This document shows, piece after piece, positions 32,873-40,980 of a stretch of 64,000 nt of DNA. Source of the DNA: URHD0088 sp041488295 (GTDB lineage: Bacteria > Pseudomonadota > Alphaproteobacteria > ATCC43930 > CGMCC-115725). A model generated the notes under the pieces. It was not told where the DNA came from and ran no database searches. It saw only the letters and a list, made by a program, of their open reading frames with translations. Each line of letters starts with the position of its first letter. The first letter of the stretch is position 1. The translations under genes and the position numbers were made by a program. The stretch lies in contig JBGPOZ010000001.1 in NCBI GenBank assembly GCA_041488295.1, forward strand, positions 9,656 through 73,655. Direction: 5' to 3'.

Positions 32873-33607
32873 AATTTCCTCCATGGGCCTGACCGGACAT
32901 TCCGCAAATGGCTGTCCGATGCCGTTTATTGTCTAGACATGCAAGAATCGAGCCACATATGCACGGGAGAAATATCAATCCATTAGCGGTTGATCTCCCC
33001 GGGGGCCGTAAAATTTTCTGACACTTGCAACAGAAAATTTTACACCCACCCCCGAAACCCCGGGTGGCCTCGGTGTGCCGACACTCCCAAAACAACCCCG
33101 ATCAGGCACGCACTTGCGCGTGGCCCCCCCAGAGACCCCGCGCGTAACACGGGCTCTTAATCCGAGGCGCTATAAGATTCCCACCATGTCGGCACCAGCG
33201 TCGCCGTGGGGGCTGTCATGCCGGGTTTGCAGCGGGCAGCGCAGGCTAGAGCGACGGGCCGCTTAGGGTCAGGTGCCAAGCACGGGGAAATCGGGGTGGC
33301 TTTTGAGGTAGTCCAACGCAGAGCGGTGAATTTGCAGAGTGTCGCGAAGTCGCCCAAACGTGGATGCCTTCTCTGAAATCGGTCAAGACCGTGCGCGAGT
33401 GCGGTTCGCGGGCGATCGCTAGCAGGAGATCAGTAGAGGGCTCTCCCAGTTCTTCGACTTCCGACGTTCGGCCAACACTGGATATTTTTACAAAATACGG
33501 TTCTGTCTGGCCATGCCCGGAACGCCTAAAAGTTACATTCCGTTCTAGCTAAGCCAGATTTGCGGAATCCGCAAAAGGCGCCCGCCGTGACGTCCGGCGG
33601 CGGGGCT
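32873..33607. other. Gene-poor region with inverted repeat and possible gene debris
   Basis: About 735 bp without a gene I can support. The left end should hold the promoter of the PEP-CTERM gene. At 33008-33043 is a perfect 13-bp inverted repeat. Further right, on the minus strand, short stretches read like protein remnants: STFGRLRDTLQIHRSALDY continuing LKSHPDFPVLGT to a stop near 33270, and GMTAPTATLVPTWWESYSAS ending near 33174. They have no clear starts and I could not assign a family. Base composition is more AT-rich around 33480-33545 than in the surroundings. Confidence 0.5.
33008..33043. repeat. Perfect 13-bp inverted repeat
   Basis: GTAAAATTTTCTG (33008-33020) and CAGAAAATTTTAC (33031-33043) are exact reverse complements separated by ten bases. 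The AT-rich arms stand out in a GC-rich genome and are bordered by G and C runs that could extend the stem loosely. It lacks a T run, so it is not a standard terminator. It could be a protein-binding palindrome, the end of a mobile element, or an RNA hairpin. Confidence 0.75.
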
Positions 33608-33934
33608 TCACCATGCGGGCGGGAAGCGGTCGAGGAGGCGCTGCAGATCCTCGCGCAGGAATGGGGCTAGGACCGGGTACGCCGCTATGACCGCCGCGAC
33701 CGCGGATATCCCTGCGACGATGAGCAGCACCCAGAACCGCCGCGTATCGCGCAACCTCGCCGTCCTCTGTTGCCTCGACAGCCACGCCTCGATGAACTCG
33801 CGAGTCGGATGCGGGGCATCAGTGACAAAACCAAGCATAGGACCGGAAGTCGACCCGAGCTTATGGCGCACGGTATCGACGTCCAGTTTCTCGAGCGCTT
33901 CGCGCCATCGGCGGTGATCGGACATTTCTTGCAT
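33608..33934 (-). CDS. Small membrane protein of unknown function
   Basis: A 108-residue protein, unrecognised. The N-terminal two thirds is soluble and charged (RRWREALEKLDVDTVRHKLG, then HPTREFIEAWLSRQQR). A single membrane helix follows (FWVLLIVAGISAVAAVIAAY, residues about 67-86), then a short tail (EDLQRLLDRFPPAW). An in-frame start four codons in (MSDHRRW) is equally likely. It is close to tRNA-Lys, 90 bp away on the same strand. The helix and tidy composition favour a real gene. Confidence 0.5.
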   Translation of the reverse strand: MQEMSDHRRWREALEKLDVDTVRHKLGSTSGPMLGFVTDAPHPTREFIEAWLSRQQRTARLRDTRRFWVLLIVAGISAVAAVIAAYPVLAPFLREDLQRLLDRFPPAW

Positions 33935-34023
33935 CCATGCTGTGCGTTTTTCTGTTACCTCGAATGCTGCCTAGCGAGGCCGTTTTCGATCTATCCGATT
34001 TATCTGTAGCCTCTTGATTTCCT

Positions 34024-34099
34024 TGGTGAGCCCGGCGGGAATCGAACCCGCGACACCTTGATTAAAAGTCAAGTGCTCTACCGACTGAGCTACGGGCTC
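34024..34099 (-). tRNA. tRNA-Lys (anticodon TTT)
   Basis: A 76-nt cloverleaf read on the minus strand, from GAGCCCG to the encoded CCA. The acceptor stem GAGCCCG pairs with CGGGCTC. The D arm is GCTCAGTCGGTAGAGC, the anticodon arm CTTGACTTTTAATCAAG carries TTT, and the T arm is CGCGGGTTCGATTCCCGCC-like. All stems are intact and CCA is genomically encoded. It reads lysine codons AAA and AAG. The gene stands alone, downstream of the lytic transglycosylase gene on the same strand. Confidence 0.97.
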
Positions 34100-34300
34100 T
34101 CCTGGAAATCGCGCGAACCATAGGTGCCCGATTGAGCTCGGTCAAGCGAACCGAGGCGTGCGGACGTTGATGCCGCTAGCCAAGGAATCGTCAGTCATTC
34201 TCGACGTTTGACACCGGATATTTCGGATGAAACGGCGCACCCCCCGGACAAGCTTGGGCCATAGCCGGGGAGGATTTCGTCACGCGGAAATGCCGGGGTC

Positions 34301-35149
34301 TCAGCCGGCGTTACGACCGCGCCCGCCGAGCAATTTGATGGCAGCCAGCATCATCGCGTTGAAGACGCCGCCGATCGGTGTCCCGGGAAGGTTGAGGCTG
34401 GAAAGCCCAGGGAGCCAGCGCGCGACGCCGACCGTCTTCGTGCCGTCGCCCGTTCCGTGCACCGAGCCAAGGCCCGAGGCGTCCTGGAAATCCGAGGCGT
34501 TCTGCTCGATCCGTGCCGCGAAGCTGCGGTAAAGCTCGCTGACCGTTCGCGGCGTCCCCGATTTCGCATCGTAGAAGACCGACCGGTTGGCCGCCGCCGC
34601 TGCCGGCAGGATGTCCGCAGCCGGGGCGGCGCCATCCTCGCGGATCGTCTTGAGCAACTCGGTGGCTCCTCCGGCGCCGAGAAAATGCGCCAGATAAAGA
34701 TCGGTCCGCGATGCCGGACGGCCGAGCGCGCGTTCGACCTCATCCTTGTTCGATTTGGCGAATTCGGCGGCAAGCGCCGCCGAAATCTGCGGATCCTTCC
34801 GCAGGTCGAGAATCTGCGCGCGGATCGACGGATCGGCAACGGTGGGTCGGCCATTGGCATCAAGCGTCACCTGGGCCGCGAGAGCGCCGATCCCATATTG
34901 CCCGCCATGCTGGCGGACCATGTCGAGCCATGTCGAATCGATGAATTGGTAAAGTCCGGTGGCGCTGCTCGCCTTCGCCTTCGCGTCGACCTGAAAGCCG
35001 CTTTCCTGCGCCGCCTGGGCCATGAGAAAGCCGAAATCGACATGCGTTGCGCGACTCGCCTGGCGAATTCCCTCGAGCACCGCCGGGGCAATCGGGCCGG
35101 TGCCTTTCCGCTCGTCGCGCGGCGGGAAGATTGCCGAAGGCAATATCAT
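34301..35149 (-). CDS. Lytic transglycosylase (SLT-like) domain protein
   Basis: A 282-residue protein with a lysozyme-like lytic transglycosylase domain in the first half: DFGFLMAQAAQESGFQVDA holds the catalytic glutamate (AQES), and SSATGLYQFIDSTWLDMV is the second conserved block. The family cleaves the glycan strands of peptidoglycan in the periplasm, making room for secretion systems or flagella. The C-terminal part (SELYRSFAARIEQN onward) is Gly-rich and of unknown role, ending in a short hydrophobic stretch. No clear signal peptide is visible, so export may follow another route or the start may differ. A type I secretion pair is divergent, 280 bp away. Confidence 0.8.
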   Translation of the reverse strand: MILPSAIFPPRDERKGTGPIAPAVLEGIRQASRATHVDFGFLMAQAAQESGFQVDAKAKASSATGLYQFIDSTWLDMVRQHGGQYGIGALAAQVTLDANGRPTVADPSIRAQILDLRKDPQISAALAAEFAKSNKDEVERALGRPASRTDLYLAHFLGAGGATELLKTIREDGAAPAADILPAAAAANRSVFYDAKSGTPRTVSELYRSFAARIEQNASDFQDASGLGSVHGTGDGTKTVGVARWLPGLSSLNLPGTPIGGVFNAMMLAAIKLLGGRGRNAG

Positions 35150-35431
35150 TGCAGTGTCCCAAATTTGACCGAATGCCCGCGCCCCGAACCGAGTACACGC
35201 GCCTTGACACGTTATGCCGCAATCCTTAATCGAACGTGGACGTTCGCATTAACCATTCGCGCGGAGAGGGGGAGGCAGAGCCGCGCGTCCCGAAGCGCTG
35301 CGTTGCAACATTCTTGCCGCCATGAAGGGCGCTTTCAGCATACGTTAACCACAACCGCCGACCCTCCGGGTCATGCTTCTCCATTGCCTGCGGCGCACGG
35401 TCGTCGCACGTGCGAACCGACAGGATGCGAC

Positions 35432-37180
35432 ATGAACCGTTCCGGGAACGCGTATCGAGGTCAGAACGAGCTCCAGCGGGCGCTCAGCGCCTGCACGAGC
35501 TCGTTCGTCGTCATTGCCGCCTTCAGCCTCTGCATCAATCTCCTGACGCTGGTCTCGCCGCTCTACATGATGCAGCTGTTCGACCGCGTGCTGTCGAGCC
35601 GCAGCAACGACACGCTGGTGATGCTCACCATCGTTGCTGGCGGCGCCATCGCCGTGCTGAGCCTGATCGAAGCCATCCGCTCGCAAATCCTGGCGCGGAT
35701 CGGTGCTTGGCTCGACGAGCGAATGGGACCGATCATTCTCGGCGGTGCGCTGCAGACGGCGCTGCGCAGCGACGGACGCGTCGCGGGGCAGGGCCTGCGC
35801 GACCTCAGTACCATCAGGAACTTTCTGACCGGCGCCGGGATCACTCCGCTGCTCGATGCGCCTTGGGCGCCGCTCTTTCTGCTCTCGCTCTTCGCGCTCC
35901 ACCCTGTGCTCGGTTTCGTCGGCCTTGGCGGCGGTCTTCTCCTGGTGATCCTCGCGGTCGTCAACGAAATAGCGACCAAGGCGCCGCTGCAACGCGCCAA
36001 CGTCGCGGCGTCTCGCACGCATCAGCGCACCGAAGCGGCATTACGCAACGCCGAAGTTATCAGGGCGATGGGCATGTTCGAGGGCGTCGTCCGCCTGTGG
36101 CGGCGCGACAGCGCGGCGACCAGCGAGGCCCAGACCCAAGCCGGAAATCGTGGCGCGGTGATCCATGCCATGTCAAAATTCCTGCGTCTCTCCGTCCAAA
36201 CGATGATCATGGGCGTGGGTGCCTATCTCGTCATCATCAACGAGGTCAGCCCGGGCGCGATGTTCGCCAGCTCATTCCTGCTGGGCCGCGCCATGGCGCC
36301 GGTCGAGAACGCCATCGGCACCTGGAAGTCGCTGGTTGCCGTACGGATCTCCTACCGGCGGTTGACCGAGCTTCTCGGGATGACGACGACGACGCAAAAG
36401 GGAATGGCGCTGCCGCGGCCGGAGGGCGAACTCTTCGTCGAGCGCGTGAGCTTCGTGCCCCCCGGTGCCGACTCACCGACCCTACGCGGCGTATCCTTCG
36501 CCGTGATGCCGGGCGAGGTCCTCGGCATCATCGGTCCCTCGGCCGCCGGCAAATCGACGCTCGCCCGGCTCATCGCCGGAAGCTGGTCGCCGACGGCCGG
36601 AAACGTCCGACTCGATGGCGCCGACATCAGCATCTGGCTCGATGCGGATGGCGCCCATCATTTGGGCTACCTACCCCAAGACATCGAGCTCTTCGCCGGC
36701 ACGGTGCGCGATAACATCGCCCGTCTCGGCGATTCCGACCCGGCGGCGGTCATTGAGGCGGCGAAGCTCGCTGGGCTGCATGAGACGATCATGCGGTTGC
36801 CGCGCGGTTACGACAGCGAGATCGGTGAGGCTGGGCTGCGCCTGTCGGGCGGACAACGGCAGCGCATCGGTCTTGCGCGCGCAGTGTTCGGCCGGCCGCG
36901 CCTCATCATTCTCGATGAGCCCAACTCGAGTCTCGACCACGAAGGTGAAGACGCGTTGCTTCAGGCGATCGCGCAGATGAAGGAGCGCGGCACGACGATC
37001 ATCGTCATCGCACATCGGCCTAGCATCCTCCAGCTTGCCGACAAGTTGCTTGTCCTGCGCGGCGGTGCCGTCGATCTGTTCGGCGAGCGAAATGAGGTCA
37101 TCGCCAGGCTGAACAGCGCCAACAGCGCGGTGCGCGCCGTCCGCGGACCGAACGTGCCCGCGCAGAGGCAATCGGCATGA
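35432..37180 (+). CDS. prsD: Type I secretion system permease/ATPase (PrsD/HlyB-like)
   Basis: A 582-residue ABC exporter half-molecule. Six membrane segments (about residues 25-310) begin with a helix near VVIAAFSLCINLLTLVSPLYM, a hallmark of the PrsD/AprD/LapB-like class. The nucleotide-binding domain has Walker A GPSAAGKST (residues 368-376), signature LSGGQRQR near 471, Walker B LIILDEPNSSLD and the H-loop VIAHRP. It powers one-step export of proteins with C-terminal signals from cytoplasm to outside. No N-terminal peptidase domain is present. The membrane-fusion partner follows with a four-base overlap. The symbol reflects class likeness rather than a proven orthologue. Confidence 0.9.
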   Translation: MNRSGNAYRGQNELQRALSACTSSFVVIAAFSLCINLLTLVSPLYMMQLFDRVLSSRSNDTLVMLTIVAGGAIAVLSLIEAIRSQILARIGAWLDERMGPIILGGALQTALRSDGRVAGQGLRDLSTIRNFLTGAGITPLLDAPWAPLFLLSLFALHPVLGFVGLGGGLLLVILAVVNEIATKAPLQRANVAASRTHQRTEAALRNAEVIRAMGMFEGVVRLWRRDSAATSEAQTQAGNRGAVIHAMSKFLRLSVQTMIMGVGAYLVIINEVSPGAMFASSFLLGRAMAPVENAIGTWKSLVAVRISYRRLTELLGMTTTTQKGMALPRPEGELFVERVSFVPPGADSPTLRGVSFAVMPGEVLGIIGPSAAGKSTLARLIAGSWSPTAGNVRLDGADISIWLDADGAHHLGYLPQDIELFAGTVRDNIARLGDSDPAAVIEAAKLAGLHETIMRLPRGYDSEIGEAGLRLSGGQRQRIGLARAVFGRPRLIILDEPNSSLDHEGEDALLQAIAQMKERGTTIIVIAHRPSILQLADKLLVLRGGAVDLFGERNEVIARLNSANSAVRAVRGPNVPAQRQSA

Positions 37181-38529
37181 GTGGGGGAGTGTCGCGCGCC
37201 ATGAGCGTGATCACCATCGATGCGAGCCCGATCCCGTCCTCGCCGCTGCCGCGCATTCGCGGCTTGATCATCGCCGGCTCTGCCCTTGCCGCCGTGTTCG
37301 TCTTCGGCGCCGGTGTCTGGTCGATCTATGCGCCGCTCGAAAATGCGGCGCACGCGACCGGGGTCGTCGCGGTCCAGTCGAACCGCAAGACGGTGCAGCA
37401 CTTCGAAGGTGGCATCATCGGCGCCATTCTGGTTCATGACGGGGAACTTGTCTCGGCGGGCCAACCTTTGATCCGGCTCGACGACACCAAGGCGCGCACC
37501 AGCCTCGTTGCGCTTCAGGGCGAGCTGTGGGACGGGCTCGCACGCGAGGCGCGGCTCATCGCCGAACGCGATGCCGCCGACACGCCGCGCTACCCCGATA
37601 GCCTCTCCGGTCGAACCAATGATCCCGCAATCGCTCAGATCCTTACCGGACAAAACAAGATCTTCCAGACCCGGCGGTCGCTGCATGCCTCGAAGAACGA
37701 GCTGATCGGGAAAAAAGTCGCCCAGACGAACCAAGAAATCGTCGGGCTGCGGGCGCAGGAATCGGCGGCGCAACGACGCATCGCTCTCATCAACGAAGAG
37801 ATCGGCACGGTGAAGCAGCTCGTCGAGAAGGGCTTGGCACCGCGGCCGCGTCTTCTCTCTTTGCAGCGCGACCTCGCCGATATCGAAGGCAGGCGCGGCG
37901 ATATGCTGGCGCAGATCGCGCGGGCGCAGCAATCGATCGCCGAATCGCAGGTCAGCATCGTCAACCTCGAGAACGACACGCAGAACGAGATCGCCGAGCA
38001 ACTTCGCGATACGCAAAAGAAGATCCATGAGCTGCGCGAGCAGATCCAGCAGGCTAGCGACGTCCTGTTGCGGGTCGACATTCGGGCGCCCGAGGACGGC
38101 ATCGTGACGGATCTGCACGTCCATACACCGGGCGGCGTCATCACCGCCGGAGAGGCGCTTCTCGACCTCATACCGCCGAGCGATCGTCTCCTCATCGAGG
38201 CACAGGTGCGGCCGGAGGATATCGACGTCGTGCGCCCCGGCCTGCCCGCCCTCATCCGCCTCACGCCATACAAGCAGCGCCGGACGCCACCGATCGAAGG
38301 GACGGTCGAGTACGTTTCCGCCGACCGTCTGATCGACAAGCACACGAACCAGCCCTATTACGCGGCAAAGATCCGGGTCGATCCGGAGAAACTGAAAGAG
38401 GTCGTCGGCGTCGAATTGATCCCCGGGATGCCCGCCGATGTCATGATCAAAACCGGCGAGACGACCGTCGCGTTCTACGCCCTGTCACCGATCCTCGACA
38501 GCTTCCATCACGCTTTCCACGAGAAATGA
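37177..38529 (+). CDS. prsE: Type I secretion membrane fusion protein (PrsE/HlyD-like)
   Basis: A 450-residue HlyD-family adaptor. One inner-membrane helix (about residues 28-50, GLIIAGSALAAVFVFGAGVW) is followed by the first half of the lipoyl domain (TVQHFEGGIIGAILVHDGE), a long alpha-helical hairpin (about 170-300, NQEIVGLRAQESAAQRRI) and the second lipoyl half with IRAPEDGIVTDLHVHTPGGV. The C-terminal beta domain carries VEYVSADRLID and GMPADVMIKTGE, the HlyD-family signature. It bridges the ABC protein and an outer-membrane TolC-type channel, which is not encoded here. The ATG overlaps the upstream stop. Confidence 0.9.
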   Translation: MSGGVSRAMSVITIDASPIPSSPLPRIRGLIIAGSALAAVFVFGAGVWSIYAPLENAAHATGVVAVQSNRKTVQHFEGGIIGAILVHDGELVSAGQPLIRLDDTKARTSLVALQGELWDGLAREARLIAERDAADTPRYPDSLSGRTNDPAIAQILTGQNKIFQTRRSLHASKNELIGKKVAQTNQEIVGLRAQESAAQRRIALINEEIGTVKQLVEKGLAPRPRLLSLQRDLADIEGRRGDMLAQIARAQQSIAESQVSIVNLENDTQNEIAEQLRDTQKKIHELREQIQQASDVLLRVDIRAPEDGIVTDLHVHTPGGVITAGEALLDLIPPSDRLLIEAQVRPEDIDVVRPGLPALIRLTPYKQRRTPPIEGTVEYVSADRLIDKHTNQPYYAAKIRVDPEKLKEVVGVELIPGMPADVMIKTGETTVAFYALSPILDSFHHAFHEK

Positions 38530-39041
38530 TCGGCACTGCGCCCGGCGTGTCGCCGCGGCGCTAGCGCCTGCTCTTCGATGCGAATGCGCCAGGCAAGCAT
38601 GAGGAGGTTGAGCAGGCCGAAACCGACCGCGATGTGCCACGCGCCGAATGCAAGGGGCAGAAGCGGAATCTCGAGGGCGACGAGCGCGTAGTTCGGGTGA
38701 CGCAGGAATGCGTACGGTCCGCGCCGCACCAGCGGGGCATCGGGCAGTGAAATGATCCGCGTCGTCCAATAGGGGCCGAGGGAAGCGACGATCCACAATC
38801 GCAGCCCTTGGAGGAGGAGGAAAAACGCGAGCGGCACAAGATGCAGCGGCGCGTCGTGCGGGACAACGAGAAACAGCGTTGCGAGCCAGGCGGCGTGCAG
38901 TGCGACGAGCAGCGGATAATGCCACCTGCCGAACTCGACTGCGCCGCGTCGCCGCAGAGCTTGCGTGTTGCGCGCGGCATAAAGCAATTCGCCAAGCCGT
39001 TGCAGCGCGACAAGCGCGAGCAGGAGACGGACGGCGCTCAC
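38508..39041 (-). CDS. Isoprenylcysteine carboxyl methyltransferase (ICMT)-like protein
   Basis: A 177-residue membrane methyltransferase of the ICMT/BpsB type. Four hydrophobic segments surround the AdoMet motif RRGPYAFLRHPNYALVALEI, the family fingerprint. In Bacillus, BpsB methylates alkylpyrones made by the type III polyketide synthase BpsA. Here the GTG start overlaps the stop of a type III polyketide synthase (GTGA), giving the same pairing, so methylation of the polyketide product is a reasonable inference. The GTG at 39041 is chosen on that overlap. It converges with the secretion adaptor gene and overlaps its end by about 22 bases. Confidence 0.8.
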   Translation of the reverse strand: MSAVRLLLALVALQRLGELLYAARNTQALRRRGAVEFGRWHYPLLVALHAAWLATLFLVVPHDAPLHLVPLAFFLLLQGLRLWIVASLGPYWTTRIISLPDAPLVRRGPYAFLRHPNYALVALEIPLLPLAFGAWHIAVGFGLLNLLMLAWRIRIEEQALAPRRHAGRSADHFSWKA

Positions 39042-40087
39042 CGGTTGTCGAGAACCAAGAACGCGGCGGTGAATCCCGGTCCGAGCGCGCTCATCAGCAT
39101 GCGTCGCCGCACCCCCTTCTGCAGCATGCGCTCGAGCACGAATAGAACGGTGGCCGCCGACATGTTGCCGAAGTCGCGCAAGACGCGCCGCCCCTCGACG
39201 AGACTTCCGGACGGAAGGTCGAAGGCTTGTTCGAGCGCGGTTACGACCTTGGCTCCGCCGGGATGGCAAACGAAGGCGCCGATCTCGGCGAGCGTCAGCC
39301 CGTGCCGCGAGAGGAAGGCGTCGGCAACCGGCCGGAGCTTCGTGCGGACGAGCTGCGGGATGTCGCGCGAGAAGATCGCCTTTAGGCCATCCTCCTCGAC
39401 GTCCCAGCCCATGATGCCGAGAGAATCCGGCCAAGTATGCTCGCCGGCGGCGCCGAGCAGAACGCCGTCGCCCTGGCATGACAAGATGGCGCCGGCGGCG
39501 CCGTCGCCGAAAAGTGCCGTGGCGACGATGTTGCTTTTCGAGGAATCATTTTTGCGAAAGCAGAGCATGCAGAGTTCGACGACAAGAAAAAGGACGCGGC
39601 TCGACGGCGCGGCGCGGGCAAGCGCGGCGGCCCGCGCGAGGCCGATGACGCCGCCGGCGCAGCCCAAGCCGAAGATCGGCAGCCTTTGCACGTCGCGCCG
39701 CAGGCCAAGACGATCGACGAGCCGCGCATCGAGGCTCGGCGTCGCGATGCCTGTCGTCGAGGCGACGACCACGGCGTCGATCTCGTCGGGCCGCAATTTC
39801 GCGGTCGAGAGACAGTCCCGGGCAACCTTCTCGATGAGGATGTCGGCGTTCTCGATGTAGAGCCTGTTGCGCTCCTTCCAGCCAGGTGGATCTTTGTACC
39901 AATCGAGCGGCACGCACGAATAACGCGTTTCGATTCCCGAATTGTCGAAAACGGGCAGGAGGCGCTCGACTTCGTGTGACGATCCGGCGAAGAACTGCGG
40001 CGCGCACCGGCGCACCGCCACTTGGGAGAGGGCGTATGGCGGTACGGCGGTCGCAAGGGCGATGAGGCGCGGTTCTGTCATATTCAC
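39038..40087 (-). CDS. Type III polyketide synthase (chalcone/stilbene synthase family)
   Basis: A 349-residue homodimeric ketosynthase. The catalytic triad is C143 (IFGLGCAGGVIG), H275 (FVCHPGGAK) and N308 (DFGNMSAATVLF). Other family blocks are STTGIATPSLDARL and ALFGDGAAGAIL, and the closing LMSALGPGFTAAFLVL matches the GFGPG-type loop. It extends an acyl-CoA starter with malonyl-CoA to give alkylpyrones, alkylresorcinols or related phenolic lipids; the substrate cannot be read from sequence. The product of the overlapping methyltransferase gene probably tailors it. A second start (MTEP) lies two codons in. Confidence 0.9.
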   Translation of the reverse strand: MNMTEPRLIALATAVPPYALSQVAVRRCAPQFFAGSSHEVERLLPVFDNSGIETRYSCVPLDWYKDPPGWKERNRLYIENADILIEKVARDCLSTAKLRPDEIDAVVVASTTGIATPSLDARLVDRLGLRRDVQRLPIFGLGCAGGVIGLARAAALARAAPSSRVLFLVVELCMLCFRKNDSSKSNIVATALFGDGAAGAILSCQGDGVLLGAAGEHTWPDSLGIMGWDVEEDGLKAIFSRDIPQLVRTKLRPVADAFLSRHGLTLAEIGAFVCHPGGAKVVTALEQAFDLPSGSLVEGRRVLRDFGNMSAATVLFVLERMLQKGVRRRMLMSALGPGFTAAFLVLDNR

Positions 40088-40236
40088 ATAGATGCAATTT
40101 CGATAAGTAAACGCTTCCGTATCGTTTAACGCAAATCACCAAATCGCGATGAGATGTCGGGCGGTGACCTCGGACGCGCCAAATTGTCCGACGCGCCGCT
40201 GGCCTTCCTGCGCTAGACTGGCGCGACGCACTGTCC

Positions 40237-40962
40237 GTGTTGGAGCATTCCTTGTCGTCCCCGCCTCTTGGATCATCGCCGGCCCGGGTACGACCGCGCG
40301 GCCACATCATCGAACGCTTTCGCGCCTACTTCTTTGCCGGCCTGCTCGTCACCGGCCCCGCCGGCCTCACCTTCTATGTCGCCTGGCTCTTCGTCGATTT
40401 CATCGACAGCCGCGTTGCCTCGCTCATTCCCGCGGCCTGGGACCCCTCGCACTATCTGCCGATCCACGTTCCGGGCCTTGGTCTCATAGTCGTCGTGGTC
40501 GGGCTCACGCTGATCGGCTGGATCGCGGCCGGCTATGTCGGGCGGCGGCTCCTGCGCATCGGCGATCGCATCCTCGCCCGCATGCCGCTCATTCGCGGGC
40601 TCTATGGCGCGATGAAGCAGATCTTCGAGACGGTGCTCTCGAAGCAATCGAACACCTTTCGAGAGGTGGCGCTCGTCGAATGGCCGCGCCGCGGGATGTG
40701 GGCGGTCGCCTTCATCACCGGGAGGCCGGAGGGCGAGATCCGCGAATTGACCGAGGGCGATATCGTCAATGTCTACGTCCCGACGACGCCCAATCCGACA
40801 TCGGGGTACCTCATCCATGTGCCGCGACGCGATCTCATCTCCTTGTCGATGACGGTCGAGGAGGGGATCAAGTTCGTGATCTCGGGCGGCATCGTCGCCC
40901 CGCCACCGCGCCGCGAGACGGCGAAGCCGGTCGCCGCGGTCGAGCCGCCGCTGGTGAAATAA
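40237..40962 (+). CDS. DUF502 family membrane protein
   Basis: A 241-residue protein of the DUF502 family, common next to recG in alphaproteobacteria. Two membrane helices (YFFAGLLVTGPAGLTFYVAW at about 31-50, and LGLIVVVVGLTLIGWIAAGY) precede a cytoplasmic domain with the conserved IPLIRGLYG-like MPLIRGLYGAMKQI, TFREVALVEWPRRG, VNVYVPTTPNPTSGYL and TVEEGIKFVISGGIV. No biochemical function is known. The start is uncertain: GTG at 40237 is used, with TTG at 40240 adjacent. It converges with recG. Confidence 0.8.
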   Translation: MLEHSLSSPPLGSSPARVRPRGHIIERFRAYFFAGLLVTGPAGLTFYVAWLFVDFIDSRVASLIPAAWDPSHYLPIHVPGLGLIVVVVGLTLIGWIAAGYVGRRLLRIGDRILARMPLIRGLYGAMKQIFETVLSKQSNTFREVALVEWPRRGMWAVAFITGRPEGEIRELTEGDIVNVYVPTTPNPTSGYLIHVPRRDLISLSMTVEEGIKFVISGGIVAPPPRRETAKPVAAVEPPLVK

Positions 40963-40980
40963 GCGGTTCGCCATCGATTC

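Noticed and set aside
33157..33357. A 66-codon minus-strand frame as a gene
   Set aside because: No ribosome site, no recognisable domain and poor composition. Parts may be debris, so it is only described with the intergenic patch.
34024..34099. tRNA-Lys as a proven attachment site of a mobile element
   Set aside because: I found no second copy of the tRNA 3' end and no integrase in the window.
34457..35431. Upstream extension of the type I secretion ABC gene by about 325 codons
   Set aside because: The extension lies over the divergent transglycosylase gene and has no PrsD likeness; the family starts near the ATG at 35432.
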